Positions 60,771 through 64,000 of a stretch of 64,000 nucleotides of DNA are shown here, in pieces. Under the pieces are notes generated by a model. It was not told the DNA's origin. It did not search any database and saw only the letters and a program-made list of their open reading frames with translations. This DNA comes from HXMU1428-3 sp965215715 (GTDB lineage Bacteria; Pseudomonadota; Alphaproteobacteria; Rhizobiales; HXMU1428-3), in contig OZ244129.1 in assembly GCA_965215715.1 (NCBI GenBank), positions 1,674,001 through 1,738,000 of the forward strand, given 5' to 3'. Both the position numbers and the translations under genes were made by a program. Numbering within the stretch: the first letter of the stretch is position 1; each line of letters begins with the position of its first letter.

Positions 60771-62324
60771 TTAGCCTTGTGGTTTAGCTGGTAAGGCCAC
60801 AAAACCGAACTCACCATTGCCTCTGGCAACATACAAAATGGCGTTTTCTCTATTGGACTTTTTCGCCTCTTCGATTTTATTGATCACATCTGTGGGGGTT
60901 GAAACAGCTTGTTCCATAACCTCCACGATAACTTGGCCAGCTTGCAAGCCCTTTTCAGCTGCCTTGCTATTGAGATCAACCTTGGTGATCACCACGCCTT
61001 TGGTTTTGGGTTTAATACGGTATTTGCGGCGCAATTCAGGGGTGATTTCAGATAAGGTCATGCCCATATATTTGGCTTCCTCATCTTGATTAACCTCAGG
61101 TTTGAAGGCCGCGTTGGTCTTCTCTGCGACCTCTAGACGAGCAATCTTGACCTGCAAGTTTTGCTCTGAGCCCTGGCGCATGACTTTCACATCAACGGTT
61201 TTATCAACTGGGGTTAGTGCCACGATTTTTGGCAGCTCGCGAGACGATTTCACCTTGTGACCGTCAAACTCAACAATTACGTCACTTACCTTCATCCCTG
61301 CTTTTTCAGCTGGGCCATCTTTGGTCACTCTTGCAACCAAAGCACCTTCTGGTTTTGCCAAGCCAAAGCCTTCGGCAATGTCTGGGGTGACTTTTTGAAT
61401 TAACACACCCAACCAGCCGCGGCGGGTCTCACCAAATTTTTTCAATTGCTCAATAATATTTACAACCGTGTCTGAAGGCACTGAAAAGCCAATGCCGATA
61501 GAGCCGCCTGAGGGAGAAATGATGGCCGTGTTCACGCCAATAACCTCGCCCTTCATATTAAATAGCGGGCCGCCAGAGTTGCCGCGGTTAATGGCAGCAT
61601 CGGTTTGAATGAATTCATCGTAAGGACCAGAATTAATATCTCTGTTTTTAGCAGAAACAATGCCAACCGTTACTGTGCCGCCCAAACCAAATGGATTGCC
61701 AATGGCCATGACCCAATCGCCGACACGGGCATCGTCAGATGAGCCAAAGGGAACGGCTTTTAGTGGTTCTTTCGGCGTGACTTTTAACAAGGCAAGATCG
61801 GTTTTTGCATCCTTGCCCAACACTTTGTCCACTTTGAGCTTTCTGCCGTCGTCAAAATTAATGTAAATTTCATCGGCCCCTTTAATCACGTGATTGTTGG
61901 TCACGATGAGACCTGAGGGATCAACGACAAAGCCAGAGCCTAGCGAGCTTACACGGCGTTCTTGGTTTTTTTGCCCTTCTTGATTGAAGAAGTCTTTAAA
62001 GAATTTTTCAAACGGCAGACCTTTTGGAAGTCCCTCACGGCGGGGATTGCGGAAAGCGTTTTTTACTTTTTGGCTGGTAGAAATATTGACAACAGAGCCT
62101 TGTAACTCAGAGGCCAAATCAGCCAAAGATTTAATTTCTTTTTGATCTCGTGCCTGGAGGGCGGTGCTCATCAGCATTGCCAGGATGAAAAAGCCAATGG
62201 CTAGATAAATAAGGCCATCGCGCAAGAGTGTGGGCATGCTGGCCTCTTGGGGCAATCGAACGGCTTTTGCTTTTGCAGTTTTTTTGTGAACCATTTGTAG
62301 ATCTTTCACTTGGTGACCTCTCAT
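60771..62324 (-). CDS. degP: Do-family serine endopeptidase (DegP/HtrA type)
   Basis: A periplasmic trypsin-like protease/chaperone of about 517 residues. After an N-terminal membrane helix (LIYLAIGFFILAMLMSTALQ), the catalytic triad is His in VTNNHVIKGADEIYINFDDG, Asp in KTDLALLKVTPKEPLKAVPF and Ser in INRGNSGGPLFNMKGEVIGV. Two PDZ domains follow (GWLGVLIQKVTPDIAEGFGL and KYMGMTLSEITPELRRKYRI). ATG 62324 with AGG 7 nt upstream is preferred over the TTG at 62339. Follows hflK-hflC and DUF2065, the usual alphaproteobacterial arrangement. Confidence 0.95.
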   Translation of the reverse strand: MRGHQVKDLQMVHKKTAKAKAVRLPQEASMPTLLRDGLIYLAIGFFILAMLMSTALQARDQKEIKSLADLASELQGSVVNISTSQKVKNAFRNPRREGLPKGLPFEKFFKDFFNQEGQKNQERRVSSLGSGFVVDPSGLIVTNNHVIKGADEIYINFDDGRKLKVDKVLGKDAKTDLALLKVTPKEPLKAVPFGSSDDARVGDWVMAIGNPFGLGGTVTVGIVSAKNRDINSGPYDEFIQTDAAINRGNSGGPLFNMKGEVIGVNTAIISPSGGSIGIGFSVPSDTVVNIIEQLKKFGETRRGWLGVLIQKVTPDIAEGFGLAKPEGALVARVTKDGPAEKAGMKVSDVIVEFDGHKVKSSRELPKIVALTPVDKTVDVKVMRQGSEQNLQVKIARLEVAEKTNAAFKPEVNQDEEAKYMGMTLSEITPELRRKYRIKPKTKGVVITKVDLNSKAAEKGLQAGQVIVEVMEQAVSTPTDVINKIEEAKKSNRENAILYVARGNGEFGFVALPAKPQG

Positions 62325-62563
62325 TCGTTGACCTTTCAACGGGCTGCGCCTCTCTTTAAATTCTTTATTTTAGTTGGGGTCATACGTCCCCGCATAACCG
62401 TTTTGCTGTAATATCCTTACAATTACGGGATAAAAAAGGCAAAGTTGCGCTTTGGATAGTACCTCAACACAATATAAGCGACAAATCACAACTTACTAGT
62501 GAGAATTAGAAAATCTTATATTGATTGGGTGAATTTTGAGTATGGGGCCTGTTAAATCGCTCT

Positions 62564-62770
62564 TTACGCTCCACTGCTCATGGTTTTTACCAACCAAATG
62601 ATGGCCACGCCGAGAGCAAGCGAGCCAACACCTATATAGCGTAAATTTTGCAAATCACGTTTGGCAAGCTCTTGCACAACCTGAATAATCTGGCCTGGAA
62701 ACAAGCTCCAGACCAGACCTTCTAGGACAAAGGCAAAACCTACCCCTAACGCGAAATCAGATAAATCCAT
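62564..62770 (-). CDS. DUF2065 small membrane protein
   Basis: A 68-residue protein with two membrane helices (FALGVGFAFVLEGLVWSLFP and YIGVGSLALGVAIIWLVKTM). It has the DUF2065/YjeT pattern, ending GxxxLxxGxxxxWL. The family sits after hflC in many proteobacteria; its role is unknown. It is 14 bp after hflC. Confidence 0.9.
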   Translation of the reverse strand: MDLSDFALGVGFAFVLEGLVWSLFPGQIIQVVQELAKRDLQNLRYIGVGSLALGVAIIWLVKTMSSGA

Positions 62771-62784
62771 AAATCTGGGTTTGC

Positions 62785-63651
62785 CTATTCACCGGTCGGT
62801 TTTTTAAAATATTTAAAAAATTCCGAATTGGGTGAAATCACAAGCCTTGTATCGCCTGATTTTAAGCCTTTTTCATAGGCTTGCATGGAGCGATAAAAGG
62901 CAAAGAATTTAGGATCACGGCTAAATGCTTCAGCAAAAATTCTATTGCGATTGGCATCGCCTTCACCGCGAATGATTTCAGATTTTTTGGTCGCGTTGGC
63001 TTCAATCTCAACGACTTGCCGATCCGCTTGGGCGCGAATGGTACGCGCAATCTCTTCACCTTCAGCGCGCCAACTGGCGGCTTCTTGCTGGCGTTCGCGC
63101 TGCATACGGGTGTACACATTGTTCCGCAATTGATTTGGAAGATCTGCGCGCTTTAAACGCACATCAATAACATCAACGCCAAACTCTGTGGTTTGATCGT
63201 GTACCAGCTTTGTCACAGCGAGGAGCAATTCATCACGCTTGTCGCGCACCACATCATCTAGGCTGGCACTGGAGAACACTTGCCGGATGGATGTATTGAC
63301 AAAATTGGAAAGACGGCTGTCAAACTGAAGCCGTGTGCCAATGTTTTGATAAAACTTCAAAGGCTCTGTGATGCGATAACGGGCAAAAGCGTCGACAATA
63401 ATTCGCTTTTTGCCGGCAATCAAAATCTCACGAGAGGGAACATCCACCTCTAGAAGTTTCTTATCAAAATAAACCACATTTTGTACAAATGGAATTTTGA
63501 AATGTAACCCTGGTTCTGAGATAACTTTTTTAACAGCACCCAATTGCAGCACCATGGCACGTTCTGTTTGGTGCACAGTGAATAATGAAAAATAAGCGAA
63601 CACTGCTGCACCAATAAGAACAACAAGTAAGAAGCTAAAAAATCCACGCAT
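62785..63651 (-). CDS. hflC: Protease modulator HflC
   Basis: An SPFH-domain protein of 288 residues that forms, with HflK, a large cage around FtsH. It starts with a membrane helix (FFSFLLVVLIGAAVFAYFSL), then QTERAMVLQLGAVKKVI, GLHFKIPFVQNVVYFDKKLL, the ADLPNQLRNNVYTRMQRERQ segment and a coiled coil (SWRAEGEEIARTIRAQADRQ). GGGAG lies 9 nt before the ATG and hflK ends 14 bp upstream. Confidence 0.96.
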   Translation of the reverse strand: MRGFFSFLLVVLIGAAVFAYFSLFTVHQTERAMVLQLGAVKKVISEPGLHFKIPFVQNVVYFDKKLLEVDVPSREILIAGKKRIIVDAFARYRITEPLKFYQNIGTRLQFDSRLSNFVNTSIRQVFSSASLDDVVRDKRDELLLAVTKLVHDQTTEFGVDVIDVRLKRADLPNQLRNNVYTRMQRERQQEAASWRAEGEEIARTIRAQADRQVVEIEANATKKSEIIRGEGDANRNRIFAEAFSRDPKFFAFYRSMQAYEKGLKSGDTRLVISPNSEFFKYFKKPTGE

Positions 63652-63665
63652 AATCTTAATCTCCC

Positions 63666-64000
63666 TTACTTCTTCTTGCCTTGCAGCTCATTGAGCGGCA
63701 AATAGGGAACGACACCGCCCCCACCAGAGTTGTTATTATCCAGAATGATCTTATCAGTGCCTGAGAACACGCGCTCCATCATTTCTAGATATAGACGATC
63801 CCGGGTAATTTCTGGGGCTTTGCGATATTCTTCATAAATCTTTTTAAAGCGTTCCGCCTCACCTTCAGCTTCTGCAACGATACGGCTTTTGTACGCTTCA
63901 GCTGCCTCAATGATTTTAGCCGCTTCACCGCGCGCTTCAGGGACCACTTTGTTGATATAGGCCTTGGCTTCTTGTTCTAGCCGGCTTTTATCTTGTTTGG
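63666..64000 (-). CDS. hflK: Protease modulator HflK (3' part)
   Basis: The C-terminal ~111 residues of HflK, the partner of HflC. The frame is open to the window edge (DKSRLEQEAKAYINKVVPEA...), so the rest of the gene lies beyond 64000. The visible part shows the coiled coil ARGEAAKIIEAAEAYKSRIV, then ITRDRLYLEMMERVFSGTDK and a Gly/Asn-rich tail VVPYLPLNELQGKKK typical of HflK ends. Confidence 0.95.
   Translation of the reverse strand, partial: KQDKSRLEQEAKAYINKVVPEARGEAAKIIEAAEAYKSRIVAEAEGEAERFKKIYEEYRKAPEITRDRLYLEMMERVFSGTDKIILDNNNSGGGGVVPYLPLNELQGKKK

Noticed and set aside
1..64000. tRNA, rRNA, integrase or prophage genes
   Set aside because: None could be recognised by eye on either strand; a tRNAscan or Rfam run would be needed to exclude short RNA genes.

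Overview
The window looks like chromosomal DNA from an alphaproteobacterium, most likely in or near Hyphomicrobiales (Rhizobiales). The evidence is gene order: divergent nnr / glnB-glnA, the acpS-lepB-rnc-era-recO cluster, the hflK-hflC-DUF2065-degP cluster, a DUF2062 protein, an alphaproteobacterial-type Zur operator, and intergenic palindromes of the AAAACCGGTATCCACTTT type that I recall from rhizobial genomes. Base composition by eye is moderate (mid-forties percent GC, not calculated). No rRNA, tRNA, CRISPR array, phage, integrase or intact insertion sequence was seen.

Layout. 1-5.1 kb: 3' end of a sulfurtransferase, a stomatin/NfeD pair, ferrochelatase, and a predicted manganese exporter behind a Fur/Mur-like palindrome. 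5.4-11.1 kb: a hybrid histidine kinase, a complete TRAP transporter and a small thioredoxin-like protein. 11.2-14.4 kb: a zinc locus in which a DUF1007/NicO pair (ZevAB-like) and znuA diverge from a region with two Zur-like operators. 14.4-20.3 kb: envelope proteins (two L,D-transpeptidases, a TPR protein, a secreted GH3 enzyme, an unrecognised protein with a fourfold helical repeat). 20.3-24.1 kb: NAD(P)HX repair and glnB-glnA with a sigma-54 type promoter. 24.1-29.5 kb: a large pentapeptide-repeat membrane protein and uvrA. 29.6-32.0 kb: two MxaD-like periplasmic proteins overlapping a YVTN beta-propeller gene, as found near PQQ alcohol dehydrogenases, though no dehydrogenase is present. 32.1-35.3 kb: a lytic transglycosylase and an alpha/beta hydrolase.

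35.3-40.9 kb holds the least familiar module: a BON-repeat/OmpA protein, a 36-residue membrane peptide and a membrane-anchored protein of about 1043 residues with six helix-hairpin-helix-like domains and a near-identical tandem repeat. 41.3-44.8 kb encodes hydrogenase maturation (hypC, a SIS isomerase, hypD, hypE) without hydrogenase subunits. 45.1-47.1 kb has a secreted pentapeptide protein and a Tat-exported glycosidase-like protein. 47.1-51.8 kb is the recO-era-rnc-lepB-acpS group followed by DUF2062; a 53-bp near-perfect inverted repeat lies between era and recO, and a Rhizobiales-type repeat abuts acpS.

52-57.3 kb carries secreted unknowns, a Sel1 protein, a TetR regulator, the iron exporter fetAB coupled to a methyltransferase gene, and holC. 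57.5-64 kb has hemN with an FNR/FixK-like box, an MscS channel, a Do-family protease, DUF2065, hflC and the 3' part of hflK. Metal homeostasis (Mn, Zn, Fe, heme), envelope maintenance and hydrogenase maturation recur across the window.
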